A program made the translations under genes and the position numbers. From contig NZ_JAGPYN010000005.1 of assembly GCF_018069805.1 (NCBI RefSeq), positions 124,001 through 188,000 of the forward strand: 64,000 nt of DNA, given 5' to 3'. The notes below the pieces were generated by a model. That model ran no database searches and was not told the origin of the DNA. It saw only the letters and a program-made list of their open reading frames with translations. Shown piece by piece: positions 17,767-28,325 of this stretch (its first letter is position 1; each line of letters opens with the position of its first letter). This stretch comes from Pseudoalteromonas ostreae (lineage in GTDB: Bacteria; Pseudomonadota; Gammaproteobacteria; Enterobacterales; Alteromonadaceae).

Positions 17767-17903
17767 ACTGGGCTTTTGGTACAAAATTGTAGCCAATTAA
17801 CTTAAAAATAACCATATATAATATAAGGTTAATTGTACTTTATCTAATAAATATGGGAGTAACGGCTCAGAAGAGTAAGATTGTGCTGAGCAAAACTCAG
17901 TAT

Positions 17904-18170
17904 CTATGAGGGGTATAGCAAACGTAACAACCAGCTAAATTGACTTAATTTTATTTTATTGGCTGAATTTTGGTTATGACCATTTAGCGCTTGATAGCCT
18001 GCACCTGCTGCAAAGGCACTAGCAATACCGACATTTGATACTGCAAAGCGTTTAAGTCGGTAATTAAAAGCTTGATGATGTTGCTTTTTTAACGCATTGA
18101 TACTATTTATTTTTTTACTTAAGTGGCTAACTTTATAAGCTGGTTTCTGAATAAAATAATCAATTAGCAT
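17904..18170 (-). CDS. Small YqjK-like protein of the YqjD-YqjE operon
   Basis: This 88-residue basic protein has a weakly hydrophobic centre (VGIASAFAAGAGYQAL). It shows no strong family signature. As third gene after YqjD-like and YqjE-like proteins, overlapping the preceding stop by one base, it holds the place of E. coli yqjK. Its function is unknown. Confidence 0.55.
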   Translation of the reverse strand: MLIDYFIQKPAYKVSHLSKKINSINALKKQHHQAFNYRLKRFAVSNVGIASAFAAGAGYQALNGHNQNSANKIKLSQFSWLLRLLYPS

Positions 18171-18619
18171 TATTCCCCCCTATTTATATTGAGTAATTGT
18201 TTAATGCTGTGTGCGGTTTTATCAAAGCCAATTTTACTGCTGATATAACCAATGTTTTTCCACAGCCACATTAAACAGAGCAATTGTAAGCTAATTAGAC
18301 AGACAGCACTGAGCCATATTGATTGGCTAAAAGAAAAAATAGCTAAGCCAAATGTGATCAGTAAACCTGCCCATAGCAATACTAAGCCACCGGCAAAACT
18401 TACCAGCAAAATAATAGTTAATGCCAAAGAGCGGGTTGATAATCGCCACTCGGCACTCGCTAATTCTTTACAAATACCAGCCTGTTGGCGATAGTCTTGA
18501 TAAAGCTGCTCACCATATTGAGATAATTTAGCAAGGTGATCTTGCCACTGATCGGCACCATGGGGTGCAGGATCAGCGGCTTGATGGCGTTTATCTTTAG
18601 GAGCGGTATATGGTTGCAT
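18170..18619 (-). CDS. YqjE-like membrane protein (phage-holin-like family)
   Basis: This 149-residue protein has a charged N-terminus and two long hydrophobic segments (about ALTIILLVSFAGGLVLLWAG and LSAVCLISLQLLCLMWLW), with the pattern of the YqjE/holin superfamily III proteins. It sits six bases from a YqjD-like gene. Such proteins sit in the inner membrane; their role, perhaps in stationary phase or stress, is not settled. Confidence 0.75.
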   Translation of the reverse strand: MQPYTAPKDKRHQAADPAPHGADQWQDHLAKLSQYGEQLYQDYRQQAGICKELASAEWRLSTRSLALTIILLVSFAGGLVLLWAGLLITFGLAIFSFSQSIWLSAVCLISLQLLCLMWLWKNIGYISSKIGFDKTAHSIKQLLNINRGE

Positions 18620-18625
18620 AAGCGC

Positions 18626-18970
18626 TTACTTACTACGGCGAAATAGCGCAGTCACTAGCATACCGGCAGCAAACGCAATACCAGCTGTAGCAAGTGGATT
18701 TTCAGCGGCTAATTGACGAGTTTTACCACTGTATTCAGACAGTTTTTCACGGGCAATTTTTTGCTTTTCAGTGAGTGTTTCAGCTGAACTGGAAGCACCA
18801 TGACGAATACTTTGCTCTGCTGTTGCAGCCTTCGAAGACAGCGAATCAACAGCGAGATGAGCGGCTGAGGTTGCTTTATCTGTTAATGGCGATTCAGTGT
18901 GAGTAGCAATATCATCAATTTTTTTACTGGTTTTCGCGGCTGAATTTGAGCTTGATGTTGACGTAGTCAT
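18626..18970 (-). CDS. YqjD/ElaB-like (DUF883) protein
   Basis: This 114-residue protein has a Ser/Thr/Ala-rich helical N-terminus and a C-terminal membrane anchor ending in basic residues (AENPLATAGIAFAAGMLVTALFRRSK region). The P-L-A-x-G-I-A-x-x-A-G pattern is the DUF883/ElaB-YqjD signature. E. coli YqjD is an inner-membrane, ribosome-associated stationary-phase protein. It is the first gene of a three-gene operon. Confidence 0.82.
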   Translation of the reverse strand: MTTSTSSSNSAAKTSKKIDDIATHTESPLTDKATSAAHLAVDSLSSKAATAEQSIRHGASSSAETLTEKQKIAREKLSEYSGKTRQLAAENPLATAGIAFAAGMLVTALFRRSK

Positions 18971-19354
18971 AGTAATCGTTCCTTAAATATTAAAACTAAA
19001 TTGTGTAATGCTTGTTGCAGCCTTCATACCACGTTGACGATGTTAACTTAATTATCTACAAATCAATGGTTTACTCTAATTTATTGAATGGCACTGGTCG
19101 AAATAACAGCGATTTGAGTAACTATTGCAAAAAGATCGCGTAAATTTTACAGGATCTAGAAAACAGCAATAGACTACTAATATTTTGTAACTGTTCATTG
19201 ATTATTCATTAATCATTTAAGTCTGTTTATTTTGTTTTATCTCAGAATAAAATATTTTTTTTAATGTAATCCACTTTTTCTCACGTAATTCAGTAGCTTT
19301 GCGCTAGGCCTTATTTTTTCTGGCTTTAACACGCCATTATAGGTTTTTGCTGAC
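18971..19354. other. AT-rich intergenic region upstream of the dcw cluster
   Basis: Part of the 506-bp gap between the divergent YqjD-like operon and mraZ. It should contain the promoter of the minus-strand operon. The stretch from 19130 to 19320 is very AT-rich and holds no gene that I can support. Confidence 0.5.
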
Positions 19355-19384
19355 TTGACAAAACCGCTTGTCAAGCCCTAAACT
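19355..19384 (+). promoter_or_regulatory. Main dcw (mraZ) promoter
   Basis: A consensus -35 ttgaca (19355-19360) is followed after 18 bases by taaact (19379-19384). The -35 lies in one arm of an inverted repeat cttgaca/tgtcaag (19354-19375). The predicted start site, about 19391, lies just before the MraZ boxes. Confidence 0.65.
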
Positions 19385-19392
19385 GGAGCACT

Positions 19393-19427
19393 GTGGTAAA
19401 AAGTGGTAGTAAGTGGATCAAATTGGA
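19393..19427 (+). promoter_or_regulatory. MraZ operator: four direct repeats with 10-bp period
   Basis: gtggt (19393), gtggt (19403), gtgga (19413) and ttgga (19423) each start ten bases apart. MraZ is known to bind TGGG/GTGG-type repeats with this spacing in its own promoter region and repress the dcw operon. The position 50 to 84 bases before the mraZ start fits autoregulation. Confidence 0.8.
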
Positions 19428-19476
19428 TCAAATTAATCAAAACGGATTAATTACAAACTTTTAAAGTAGGCTTTTT

Positions 19477-19935
19477 ATGTTTCGTGGTGCGAGTTCACTG
19501 AGTTTGGATGACAAGGGGCGATTTGCGGTACCGACTAAGTACCGAGATTCTTTGTTGTCTGAAGATCAGGGTACGGTGATCTGTACCGTCGCACTTAACG
19601 AGCCTTGCTTGTGGTTGTATCCACTGGCGCAATGGCAGGATATAGAAGATCGATTAGCTAAAATTTCCAATATGAATCCACGCGCTCGCCGTATGCAACG
19701 GATGTTGTTAGGTAATGCAACAGAATACCAATTAGATAAAAATGGCCGAATATTGCTGGCACCGTCGTTACGGTCTCATGCTGATTTAGGCAAAAAAATC
19801 ATGTTGGTCGGTTTGATGAATAAATTTGAGATCTGGGATGAAGAACGTTGGCATGAACAAATGCGCCAAGATACCGAAATTGAACGACTCGGTGAGTTTG
19901 AATCAACCCCAGACTTAGATAATTTTTCGCTCTGA
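19477..19935 (+). CDS. mraZ: Transcriptional regulator MraZ
   Basis: This 152-residue protein has two SpoVT/AbrB-like DNA-binding halves. The first starts FRGASSLSLDDKGRFAVPTKYRD and the second contains ATEYQLDKNGRILLAPSLR, each with the D-x-K/N-G-R core. It is the first gene of the division and cell-wall cluster and represses it through the repeats just upstream. The taaagtagg sequence at about 19462 serves as ribosome-binding site. Confidence 0.97.
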   Translation: MFRGASSLSLDDKGRFAVPTKYRDSLLSEDQGTVICTVALNEPCLWLYPLAQWQDIEDRLAKISNMNPRARRMQRMLLGNATEYQLDKNGRILLAPSLRSHADLGKKIMLVGLMNKFEIWDEERWHEQMRQDTEIERLGEFESTPDLDNFSL

Positions 19936-19964
19936 TCACACAATAAAAAGGCAAACAATAGCTA

Positions 19965-20903
19965 ATGACAGCGCAATTTGAACATATTTCCGTACTAATG
20001 GACGAAACCATCGAGGGTCTAGCAATTAAGCCAGACGGTATTTATATGGATGGTACATTTGGCCGTGGCGGACATTCTGGACAAATCTTGGCGCGCCTTG
20101 GTGAACATGGCCGATTACAGGCCATTGATCAAGATCCACAAGCGATCAAGTCTGCCGAAAAGTTTGCCGACGATAGCCGTTTTGCCATTGCCCATACTCG
20201 CTTTTCTAATCTATACGAAGTGGCAGAGCAAAACGATCTATTAGGAAAAGTAGATGGTATTTTATTAGATATCGGAGTGTCATCACCACAACTAGACGAT
20301 GCCGAGCGTGGTTTTAGTTTTATGAAAGATGGCCCGCTTGATATGCGTATGGATCCTACCAGTGGCCGCAGTGCTGCGCAGTGGTTAGCCGAAGCTGAGC
20401 TGGAAGACATTGTTCACGTGATCAAAACTTATGGCGAAGAAAAGTTTGGTCGTCGTATTGCACATAAAGTACTTGAAGTACGTGCTCATACGCCGATTAC
20501 AACAACTAAGCAACTTGCTGATTTAGTTGACGAAGCTGTGCCAGTAAAAGATAAATTCAAACATCCTGCGACGCGTACTTTCCAAGCTATTCGTATTTAT
20601 ATCAACAGTGAATTGGAAGAGATTCAAACAGCATTACAGGCTGCGCTGGGTGTATTAAAGCCCGGTGGCCGATTAGTGGTGATTTCGTTTCATTCATTAG
20701 AAGACCGTATTGTTAAACAGTTTATTAAAAAACAGAGTAAGGGAGCGGCGTTACCCAGAGGTCTGCCTTTAACTGATGCACAAATAAATCAAAATCTGAC
20801 GTTAAAAGCAGTGGGTAAAGCTATTAAGCCAAGCCAAGCTGAAATAGACCGTAATCCACGTTCACGCAGCTCTGTACTTAGGGTGGCACAGAGGTTGGGA
20901 TGA
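19965..20903 (+). CDS. rsmH: 16S rRNA (cytosine1402-N4)-methyltransferase
   Basis: This 312-residue SAM-dependent methyltransferase acts on N4 of C1402, the same nucleotide whose ribose is methylated by RsmI, also encoded in this window. Seen are [13 protein letters not shown], the SAM motif [43 protein letters not shown] and [14 protein letters not shown]. It is followed by ftsL with a four-base overlap. Confidence 0.97.
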   Translation: MTAQFEHISVLMDETIEGLAIKPDGIYMDGTFGRGGHSGQILARLGEHGRLQAIDQDPQAIKSAEKFADDSRFAIAHTRFSNLYEVAEQNDLLGKVDGILLDIGVSSPQLDDAERGFSFMKDGPLDMRMDPTSGRSAAQWLAEAELEDIVHVIKTYGEEKFGRRIAHKVLEVRAHTPITTTKQLADLVDEAVPVKDKFKHPATRTFQAIRIYINSELEEIQTALQAALGVLKPGGRLVVISFHSLEDRIVKQFIKKQSKGAALPRGLPLTDAQINQNLTLKAVGKAIKPSQAEIDRNPRSRSSVLRVAQRLG

Positions 20904-21226
20904 AGGCTAAAGCGAATCATCGACAACCCAATTTATTTTTAGAAATAATCAAAGGCCTAGGAACAAACAAGTTAACCTCGGCCTTGTTGGTTGTGATATT
21001 CGTATCTAGCTTGAGTGTGGTACAGGTCACTCACTTTGCTCGCCAAGAGCTGATAGAGCAAGATCAGCTGCTACAAGAGCGAGATGAACTCGATTTAGAA
21101 TGGCGTTATCTATTAGTTGAAGAAGAGTTTTATTCGCAACATGCGCGCATTGAAGAAATTGCTATTGAGCAACTGCAAATGAAACGGTCCACAAGCCAAG
21201 ATGAACAGGTGATAATACTGCCATGA
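20900..21226 (+). CDS. ftsL: Cell division protein FtsL
   Basis: This is a 108-residue bitopic protein: a short cytoplasmic N-terminus, one membrane segment ([20 protein letters not shown]) and a periplasmic coiled coil ([22 protein letters not shown]) ending with an [11 protein letters not shown] segment. FtsL forms the FtsQLB complex that activates FtsWI. It overlaps both neighbours by four bases. Confidence 0.94.
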   Translation: MKAKANHRQPNLFLEIIKGLGTNKLTSALLVVIFVSSLSVVQVTHFARQELIEQDQLLQERDELDLEWRYLLVEEEFYSQHARIEEIAIEQLQMKRSTSQDEQVIILP

Positions 21227-23040
21227 GAAGTAGAGGAAAAAAACCAGTAAATAGTTTGATCACATGGCGTTTTATGCTGGTGTGCTCTGTGGTGCTGCTG
21301 GTTTTTGTGACTTTAGTGTCTCGTGCTGCTTATTTGCAAGTTATCGAGCCTGATAAAGCCCGTTCAGAAAGTAATAAACGTACCGTGCGCGTTGAAAAGT
21401 TGCATGTGCAACGCGGGATGATTTTTGACCGTCATGGCAAAGAACTTGCTGTTAGTGTGCCCGTTGTAAGTGTATATGCGGATCCTAAAGCATTACACAA
21501 ATCACTGCGTGCTAAAGTACTCAAGCAGGCGCGTAAAAATGGCGAAGATGAGCATGCTCTTGCAGAAAATACCGCGCTACTTGAACAACGTATTGCGCTG
21601 TACTACAAAAATGATTTACGTTGGCGTGAGCTTGCCGATGTACTGCGTATTGAACCGAAAAAAATTAATGCTCGCTTGCGGGATGATGCCAGTCGTCGCT
21701 TTGTATATCTAAAACGCCAAGTAACCCCTGCCGTTGCCAATTATATTGGCGATTTACGTCTGCCTGGTATTCATTTATTAGATGAATCAAAACGCTATTA
21801 TCCTGCTGGCGAAGTCACTGCACATGTACTTGGTTTTACCAATATTGATGGTAAAGGTATCGAAGGCATAGAGAAGCTTTACGAAAACGCATTAACTGGC
21901 GTTGAAGGTCGTCGTACTATTCGTAAAGATGCACAGGGGCGCGAAGTTGAAGTGCTTGATGAACGTGAACGGATTGAACCCGAAAACATCCAGCTTAGTA
22001 TTGATCAGCGTATTCAAGCTATAGCCTATAAAGCGGTTAAATCAGCAGTTCTTACCTACAAAGCAACGTCTGGCTCTGCGATGGTGGTCGATGTGAGAAC
22101 TGGTGAAGTGTTAGCGATGGTTAACAGTCCGTCTTTTAATCCAAATAATTTAAATGATGCAGCGCCGCATAAGCGCCGTAACCGAGCGATCACGGATTTG
22201 TTCGAACCAGGTTCAACCGTTAAGCCTCTAGCCATATTAGCTGGGTTAGACTACGGCTCAATCCAACCGGATGATAAAATTGATACTTACCCAGGCTGGA
22301 TGCGCATCGGTGGCACGTTAGTTACAGATACGCGTAACCATGGTGAAATGACCTTACGTGAGATTTTAAAGTACTCCAGTAATATGGGGGTGACAAAAAT
22401 AACGCAAGATGTACCGAAGGATTACTTTGTTGGCTTGTTCCAAAAAGTTGGTTTTGGTTCAGATACTGGCACTGGCATGGTTGGTGAAAGTAGCGGCTTA
22501 TTTTATCCGAATCGACGCTGGTCTGACCATGAAATTGCAGCACTTTCTTTTGGTTATAACGTAGCTGTAAGCACCGCACAAATGGCGCGTTTTTATGCCA
22601 TGTTAGGTGCTGGCGGGATCAACAGACCATTGACCATCCTCAAACAAGATTCAATCCCTGAAGGCGAGCGTGTTTTTCAACAACAAGATGTTGAAGCGGT
22701 TGTACATATGATGGAAAGTGTTTTTGAAGAAGGTGGAACAGCGAACCGCGTAAAAGTTGATGGTTATCGCGCTGCGGGAAAAACAGGTACTTCTAAAAAA
22801 GCTGCCGCAGGTGGTTATGGTGATGAGTATGTTGGTTACTTTACTGGTATAGCACCAGCGAGTAACCCACGTTTAGCTGTTGTTGTAATGATCAATGAGC
22901 CCGGTGGAGATATTTATTATGGCGGTGCAACTGCAGGCCCTGTGTTTGCAGAAATAATCTCCAATGCGTTAAGAATTTTAAACGTGGCACCAGACAAAGG
23001 CTCGGTTGCCTACGTGAAGGGCATAGATGATGATGCGTGA
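21223..23040 (+). CDS. ftsI: Septal peptidoglycan transpeptidase FtsI (PBP3)
   Basis: This is a 605-residue class B penicillin-binding protein. It has an N-terminal membrane anchor (FMLVCSVVLLVFVTLVS), a pedestal domain (RGMIFDRHGKELAVS) and a transpeptidase domain with the three active-site motifs: S-x-x-K in FEPGSTVKPLA, S-x-N in YSSNMGVTK, and K-T-G-T in AAGKTGTSKKA. It crosslinks septal peptidoglycan together with FtsW. It overlaps ftsL and murE. Confidence 0.97.
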   Translation: MRSRGKKPVNSLITWRFMLVCSVVLLVFVTLVSRAAYLQVIEPDKARSESNKRTVRVEKLHVQRGMIFDRHGKELAVSVPVVSVYADPKALHKSLRAKVLKQARKNGEDEHALAENTALLEQRIALYYKNDLRWRELADVLRIEPKKINARLRDDASRRFVYLKRQVTPAVANYIGDLRLPGIHLLDESKRYYPAGEVTAHVLGFTNIDGKGIEGIEKLYENALTGVEGRRTIRKDAQGREVEVLDERERIEPENIQLSIDQRIQAIAYKAVKSAVLTYKATSGSAMVVDVRTGEVLAMVNSPSFNPNNLNDAAPHKRRNRAITDLFEPGSTVKPLAILAGLDYGSIQPDDKIDTYPGWMRIGGTLVTDTRNHGEMTLREILKYSSNMGVTKITQDVPKDYFVGLFQKVGFGSDTGTGMVGESSGLFYPNRRWSDHEIAALSFGYNVAVSTAQMARFYAMLGAGGINRPLTILKQDSIPEGERVFQQQDVEAVVHMMESVFEEGGTANRVKVDGYRAAGKTGTSKKAAAGGYGDEYVGYFTGIAPASNPRLAVVVMINEPGGDIYYGGATAGPVFAEIISNALRILNVAPDKGSVAYVKGIDDDA

Positions 23041-24538
23041 TTTAAAAATAATTTTACAACAAATAGAAGTAGCAGCAACAAGCTTACTAGTAAAGCACTT
23101 GCGTTTGGATAGTCGAGATGTCACCCCTGGGGATGTCTTTGTAGCAATTAAAGGTCATCAATTAGATGGCGGACAATTTATTGATAAAGCGATTGCAAAT
23201 GGTGCAGTCGCAGTGATTGCTGATCGTTTATGTGAGTTTGAATGTGATTTTGAACCGCTTTATTTAATTTCCGATTTGAATAAGAAATTGCCCGCATTAG
23301 CGAGTCATTTTTATCAGCAACCAAGTAAACAATTAGATGTGGTGGGTATTACTGGCACCAATGGTAAATCAACTACCACCGCGATGATTGCACATTTAGC
23401 TAAGTTTTGTGATACCCAATCAGCGATTATCGGTACGCTTGGATATGGGCAGCCAGAAAATTTAACTGAGTTAATTAATACCACACCGTCATGTGTTGAT
23501 TTACAAAGAATATTAGCGCAACTGGCTACTGACAATAACAAACTGGTGGCGATGGAAGTGTCATCACATGGTTTGGTGCAGCAGCGTGTTGCGAAAACGC
23601 ACTTTAAAGCTGCTGTGTTTACTAATTTATCGCGCGATCATTTAGATTACCACGGTGATATGGCCAGTTATGCCGATGCAAAGTTAATGCTAATGCGAGA
23701 TTTTGACGCGCAGCTGGTGGTACTAAATCAAGATGATAATCAAGTAGAACAATGGTTAGAACAATACGCTTTTAATAACTTAGTGTGTTATGGCCATAAA
23801 AACTTGCAGCCAAAAGGTGCTAAGTTTGTGTACTTTACTGATGTTTCTTACCACAAAACCGGTATATCGGCACAATTGACTACAAGTTGGGGTGATATTG
23901 CTATTACCTGCCCACTGTTTGGCGAATTTAATTTATATAATTTAGCGGCTGCAATCGCCACTTTACTTGGTTTAGGTTACCCATTAGATCAGCTGGCAGC
24001 GGGTTGTGCAAGCTTGCAACCAGTTGCTGGACGCATGCAAGCATTTAGCGCGCCAAACCAACCAACCTGTATTGTTGATTATGCTCACACACCAGATGCG
24101 TTAGCTTTAGCATTGCAAGCACTGCAACAGCATGTGCCCGGTGGCGTAAGTTGTGTATTTGGTTGCGGCGGAGACCGTGATAAAGGCAAGCGACCAATGA
24201 TGGCCCAAGCGGCTGAGCAAAATGCTGATAAAGTAATTATTACCAGTGATAACCCGCGTAGCGAAGATCCATGGCAGATCATTAAAGAGGTTGCTGCTGG
24301 TTTAAGCCACCCTGAACGTGCGCACTTAGAAGCTGACCGTGCTGGCGCTATTGCCTTTGCAATAGATAACGCAAATGCCAATGACGTAGTGCTTATTGCA
24401 GGTAAAGGACATGAAGATTATCAAATAATTGGTACGCAACGGATAGATTTTTGCGACCGTAAATTTGTCCAGCAGCACTTACAACACAAGCAAAAGCTAG
24501 ACCCACAAGAACAACAAATAAGAGGATCGCAGTTATGA
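23027..24538 (+). CDS. murE: UDP-MurNAc-tripeptide synthetase (meso-DAP-adding)
   Basis: This Mur ligase of about 503 residues adds meso-diaminopimelate to UDP-MurNAc-L-Ala-D-Glu. It has the ATP-binding loop VGITGTNGKSTTTAM and the substrate signature TSDNPRSEDP, whose DNPR specifies meso-DAP rather than lysine. Three consecutive ATG codons (23027, 23030, 23033) make the exact start ambiguous; all lie inside the end of ftsI, so translation is coupled. Confidence 0.96.
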   Translation: MMMRDLKIILQQIEVAATSLLVKHLRLDSRDVTPGDVFVAIKGHQLDGGQFIDKAIANGAVAVIADRLCEFECDFEPLYLISDLNKKLPALASHFYQQPSKQLDVVGITGTNGKSTTTAMIAHLAKFCDTQSAIIGTLGYGQPENLTELINTTPSCVDLQRILAQLATDNNKLVAMEVSSHGLVQQRVAKTHFKAAVFTNLSRDHLDYHGDMASYADAKLMLMRDFDAQLVVLNQDDNQVEQWLEQYAFNNLVCYGHKNLQPKGAKFVYFTDVSYHKTGISAQLTTSWGDIAITCPLFGEFNLYNLAAAIATLLGLGYPLDQLAAGCASLQPVAGRMQAFSAPNQPTCIVDYAHTPDALALALQALQQHVPGGVSCVFGCGGDRDKGKRPMMAQAAEQNADKVIITSDNPRSEDPWQIIKEVAAGLSHPERAHLEADRAGAIAFAIDNANANDVVLIAGKGHEDYQIIGTQRIDFCDRKFVQQHLQHKQKLDPQEQQIRGSQL

Positions 24539-25923
24539 TCCCAATGGATTTTGATTGGCTAGTAAATGTGTTAGCAACTGATTACCAAGGTGATAATCAA
24601 ACAGTAAAAAATATTAATACCGATACTCGCACCGTATGCGAAGGAGAAGTATTTTTAGCGCTACAAGGCCCTAATTTTGATGGCCATCAGTTTTTACAGC
24701 AAGCGAAAGATAAAGGCGCAATAGCCGCTATTGTTAGTCAAAAAGTTGCTGTTGATATTCCACAGTTTTTAGTTACGGATACGCGTATTGCGCTAGGCGA
24801 AATTGGTGCTGCGGTAATGGCCAGTGTGGCACCAAAAACTATCGCAATTACAGGTAGTGTCGGTAAAACCACAGTAAAAGAAATGTGCGCAGCTATTTTA
24901 GCTCCTCACGGTGAAGTGCTTGCAACCAGTGGCAACTTTAATAATGATATTGGCGTCCCATTAACCTTGTTACGCCTAGAGCCACAACATAAGTACGCAG
25001 TTATCGAGTTGGGTGCTAATCATATTGGCGAAATTGCCTATACCGCTGCTATGACCAAGCCTGATGTGGCTGTGGTCTGTAATGTGGCAGCTGCGCATAT
25101 TGAGGGTTTTGGTTCACTGGAAGGCGTAGCCACCGCTAAAAGTGAAATTTACGATGGTTTGAAAGAGCATGGTATTGCACTAGTTAACTGTGACAGCGAA
25201 TTCAGTGATGGTTGGCTTACTAAGTTACAAGGGCGCAATGTAAAACGTTTTTCAAGCACTGAACAACTAGATATTTGGGCAGAAGAAGTCAATCTCGATG
25301 AGCAAGCTCATGCGTCTTTTTATATTTGTACCAAGCAGCAGCGAGTAGCCGTTAAGCTTGCATTGCCAGGTCGTCACAATGTTACAAACGCCCTTATAGC
25401 AGCTGCATTAACCTGTGAATTTGGCGTTAGTCTTGAGGCGGTGGCAACGGCACTCGCAACCATGGCTGAAGTAAAAGGCCGAGTAAATATTATTCCTGTT
25501 ACTGACATCTTAACCGTGATTGACGACACATATAACGCTAACGTGCAATCAGTTAAGGCTGCAATTGACTTATTACGCGACCTCCAAGGTAAGCGCATTT
25601 TGGTCTTAGGTGATATGGGCGAACTTGGTGAAGAAGCTGCGCTTTATCACCAACAAGTTGGCGCCTATGCCAAACAACAAGGTATTGATGAGTTGTATAG
25701 TTTAGGTTTATTGAGTCAATACGCCAGTGATGAATTTGCTAAACCACAGCGGCATTTTTCAAGCCGTGAGGAACTGTTGCAACAATTGCAAACACAGTTA
25801 ACTGACTCAGCACAAAAAACCACCATAGTCGTGAAGGGATCGCGCAGTTCTCGCATGGAATTATTAGTACAAGATTTAGTTAACAGCCAGCAAATTGGCC
25901 GCAATGGAGTATCTCAATGTTAG
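24535..25923 (+). CDS. murF: UDP-MurNAc-tripeptide:D-Ala-D-Ala ligase
   Basis: This 462-residue Mur ligase completes the UDP-MurNAc-pentapeptide. The N-terminal domain has [18 protein letters not shown], the central domain the P-loop [13 protein letters not shown] and [14 protein letters not shown], the C-terminal domain [18 protein letters not shown] and GDMGELGEE. It overlaps murE by four bases and mraY by seven. Confidence 0.97.
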   Translation: MIPMDFDWLVNVLATDYQGDNQTVKNINTDTRTVCEGEVFLALQGPNFDGHQFLQQAKDKGAIAAIVSQKVAVDIPQFLVTDTRIALGEIGAAVMASVAPKTIAITGSVGKTTVKEMCAAILAPHGEVLATSGNFNNDIGVPLTLLRLEPQHKYAVIELGANHIGEIAYTAAMTKPDVAVVCNVAAAHIEGFGSLEGVATAKSEIYDGLKEHGIALVNCDSEFSDGWLTKLQGRNVKRFSSTEQLDIWAEEVNLDEQAHASFYICTKQQRVAVKLALPGRHNVTNALIAAALTCEFGVSLEAVATALATMAEVKGRVNIIPVTDILTVIDDTYNANVQSVKAAIDLLRDLQGKRILVLGDMGELGEEAALYHQQVGAYAKQQGIDELYSLGLLSQYASDEFAKPQRHFSSREELLQQLQTQLTDSAQKTTIVVKGSRSSRMELLVQDLVNSQQIGRNGVSQC

Positions 25924-26999
25924 TTTGGCTGGCCGAGTATTTAACACAATATTACAGTGCATTTAATGTGTTCTCGTATTTAACCGTTCGCGCTGTATTT
26001 GGTATTTTAACGGCATTATTAATTTCTTTATATTTTGGCCCTAAGTTGATCCGGGCATTGCAAAGAATGCAAATTGGTCAAGTAGTTCGTAACGATGGCC
26101 CGGAGTCGCATTTATCGAAAAAAGGCACCCCAACTATGGGAGGCTTGTTAATTTTAGCGTCTATTTTTACCAGTACTTTGCTGTGGGCTGATTTAGCGAA
26201 TAAATATGTATGGGCTACCTTGTTTGTGATCGGCTCATTGGGAATTGTGGGCTTTGTTGATGATTACCGTAAAGTGATCCGCAAAGATCCAAAAGGGTTA
26301 ATTGCTAAATGGAAGTATTTTTGGCAGTCAATGATTGCCTTAGTGGTTGCCTGCGCATTATTTTTTACTGCTAATCATGCCAATGAAACATCATTAGTAG
26401 TGCCGTTTTTTAAAGATGTATTACCGCAGCTAGGTTTGTTTTACATAGTTATGACTTACTTTGTCGTGGTGGGTACGTCAAATGCTGTGAATCTGACCGA
26501 TGGCTTGGATGGTCTGGCCATTGTACCGACTATTTTAGTGGCAGCAGCACTGGCTATTATTGCTTACTTAACAGGTAACGTGAATTTCTCAGCTTACTTG
26601 CATATTCCACATTTACCATTGGCCAGTGAGTTGGTTGTGGTATGTACCGCCATTGTTGGTGCCGGATTAGGCTTTTTATGGTTTAACACTTACCCAGCAC
26701 AAGTATTTATGGGCGATGTTGGTTCATTAGCGCTTGGTGGAGCATTGGGTATTATTGCTGTATTAGTTCGCCAAGAGTTAATTTTAATCATTATGGGCGG
26801 TGTATTTGTGATGGAAGCACTGTCGGTTATCTTGCAAGTTGGCTCTTATAAATTACGTGGCCAACGGATTTTTAGAATGGCACCAATTCACCATCATTAC
26901 GAATTAAAAGGCTGGCCTGAGCCACGAGTTATCGTGCGTTTTTGGATAATTTCTATCGTGCTAGTGTTAGCTGGCCTAGTAACATTAAAGATCAGGTAA
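25917..26999 (+). CDS. mraY: Phospho-MurNAc-pentapeptide-transferase
   Basis: This 360-residue polytopic membrane enzyme makes lipid I. Family signatures are [13 protein letters not shown] near the N-terminus, [10 protein letters not shown] with the catalytic Asp pair, [21 protein letters not shown], and the cytoplasmic [11 protein letters not shown] loop. About ten membrane segments are visible. It ends directly before murD. Confidence 0.97.
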   Translation: MLVWLAEYLTQYYSAFNVFSYLTVRAVFGILTALLISLYFGPKLIRALQRMQIGQVVRNDGPESHLSKKGTPTMGGLLILASIFTSTLLWADLANKYVWATLFVIGSLGIVGFVDDYRKVIRKDPKGLIAKWKYFWQSMIALVVACALFFTANHANETSLVVPFFKDVLPQLGLFYIVMTYFVVVGTSNAVNLTDGLDGLAIVPTILVAAALAIIAYLTGNVNFSAYLHIPHLPLASELVVVCTAIVGAGLGFLWFNTYPAQVFMGDVGSLALGGALGIIAVLVRQELILIIMGGVFVMEALSVILQVGSYKLRGQRIFRMAPIHHHYELKGWPEPRVIVRFWIISIVLVLAGLVTLKIR

Positions 27000-28325
27000 A
27001 TGACGTATTTAAACGAGATGAAAAACAAACATATTACAGTGCTCGGACTCGGTGTAACCGGTCTGGGCATTGTGCGTTTTTTATTATCTCAAGGTTTGAC
27101 GCCTAATGTAGTTGATAGTCGCCAATCCCCCCCCGGTTGTGATTGGTTACAACAACATGCGCCAAACTTAACGACGCAGTTTGGTGATTTGGCAACTGCA
27201 CAGCTTGAAAGCGCCGATATGATCATCATCAGCCCCGGTTTAAGTTTAACACTTCCAGCAGTTGCACAAGCAATGCAAGCGGGTGTTGAAGTGATTGGTG
27301 ATATTGAGTTATTTGCCCGTTTAACAGACAAGCCGGTGGTGGCTGTAACAGGCTCTAACGGTAAATCGACAGTCGTTACGTTGGCTTATGAAGTATTGAA
27401 AACGGCTGGCTATAAGGTCGGACTTGGCGGAAATATTGGTACTGCCGCACTGGATTTATTAGCGGATGATTTTGATGTTTACGTATTAGAGCTATCGAGT
27501 TTTCAGCTCGATACGATGCACAGCTTAAAACCGGTTAGCGCTACGGTACTCAATGTGTCGGAAGATCATTTAGACCGTTACCCGAGCTACCAAACCTATA
27601 TTGATTCAAAACAAACGATTTATGCTAATGCCGCGCTGGCTGTAGTAAATAAGACTGACCCAGCAACGTATACACAAACAATGCCTCAATTAAGCTTTGG
27701 CTTAGAAAATGCGGATTATTGTTTAATGACGTATCAAGGTGGCAGTTACTTTAGTTATCAAGGCAAAGCTCTATTGCCTGTTAGTAGCTTGGCCGTAGTT
27801 GGTCGTCATAATCAGCTAAATGCGTTAGCGGTTATGGCATTATTGAGCCCATTTGATATCAGTGCTAGTCAGTTTGCACAAGCTTTTAGCCAATTTACTG
27901 GCTTGGCGCATCGTTGTCAGTTTGTTACCGAGCAAGCGGGTGTTAAATATTTTAATGACTCTAAAGCTACGAATGTCGGGGCCACCATTGCGGCGATAGA
28001 AAGTTTAGCCGCTCAGGCCAAGCAACTAGTGGTGATTGCCGGAGGCGATGCCAAAGGCGCCGATCTCGATAGCTTAAAGCCGTATTTACAACAGCAAGTT
28101 AAAGCGCTTATTTGTTTTGGTAAAGATGCCAAAGCACTGGTTGCGTTGACTGACAAAGGCCACTTAACAGAAAATATGCAGCAAGCGGTGATGCTTGCCA
28201 AGCAACTTGCCACTGTGGGCGATATTGTGTTGCTTGCACCTGCATGTGCCAGTATCGATATGTATAACAATTATATGCAACGTGGCGATCATTTTAGCCA
28301 ATGTGTTTTAGCGGAGGCAGTATGA
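27000..28325 (+). CDS. murD: UDP-MurNAc-L-Ala:D-Glu ligase
   Basis: This 441-residue Mur ligase has a Rossmann-like N-terminus (ITVLGLGVTGLGIVRFLL), the P-loop VAVTGSNGKSTVV, the NVSEDHLDRY motif, the KYFNDSKATN motif and VVIAGGDAKGADL. It adds D-glutamate in the cytoplasm. A tract of eight C (27127-27134) lies in the 5' part of the gene (codons for Ser-Pro-Pro). The start directly abuts mraY. Confidence 0.96.
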   Translation: MTYLNEMKNKHITVLGLGVTGLGIVRFLLSQGLTPNVVDSRQSPPGCDWLQQHAPNLTTQFGDLATAQLESADMIIISPGLSLTLPAVAQAMQAGVEVIGDIELFARLTDKPVVAVTGSNGKSTVVTLAYEVLKTAGYKVGLGGNIGTAALDLLADDFDVYVLELSSFQLDTMHSLKPVSATVLNVSEDHLDRYPSYQTYIDSKQTIYANAALAVVNKTDPATYTQTMPQLSFGLENADYCLMTYQGGSYFSYQGKALLPVSSLAVVGRHNQLNALAVMALLSPFDISASQFAQAFSQFTGLAHRCQFVTEQAGVKYFNDSKATNVGATIAAIESLAAQAKQLVVIAGGDAKGADLDSLKPYLQQQVKALICFGKDAKALVALTDKGHLTENMQQAVMLAKQLATVGDIVLLAPACASIDMYNNYMQRGDHFSQCVLAEAV

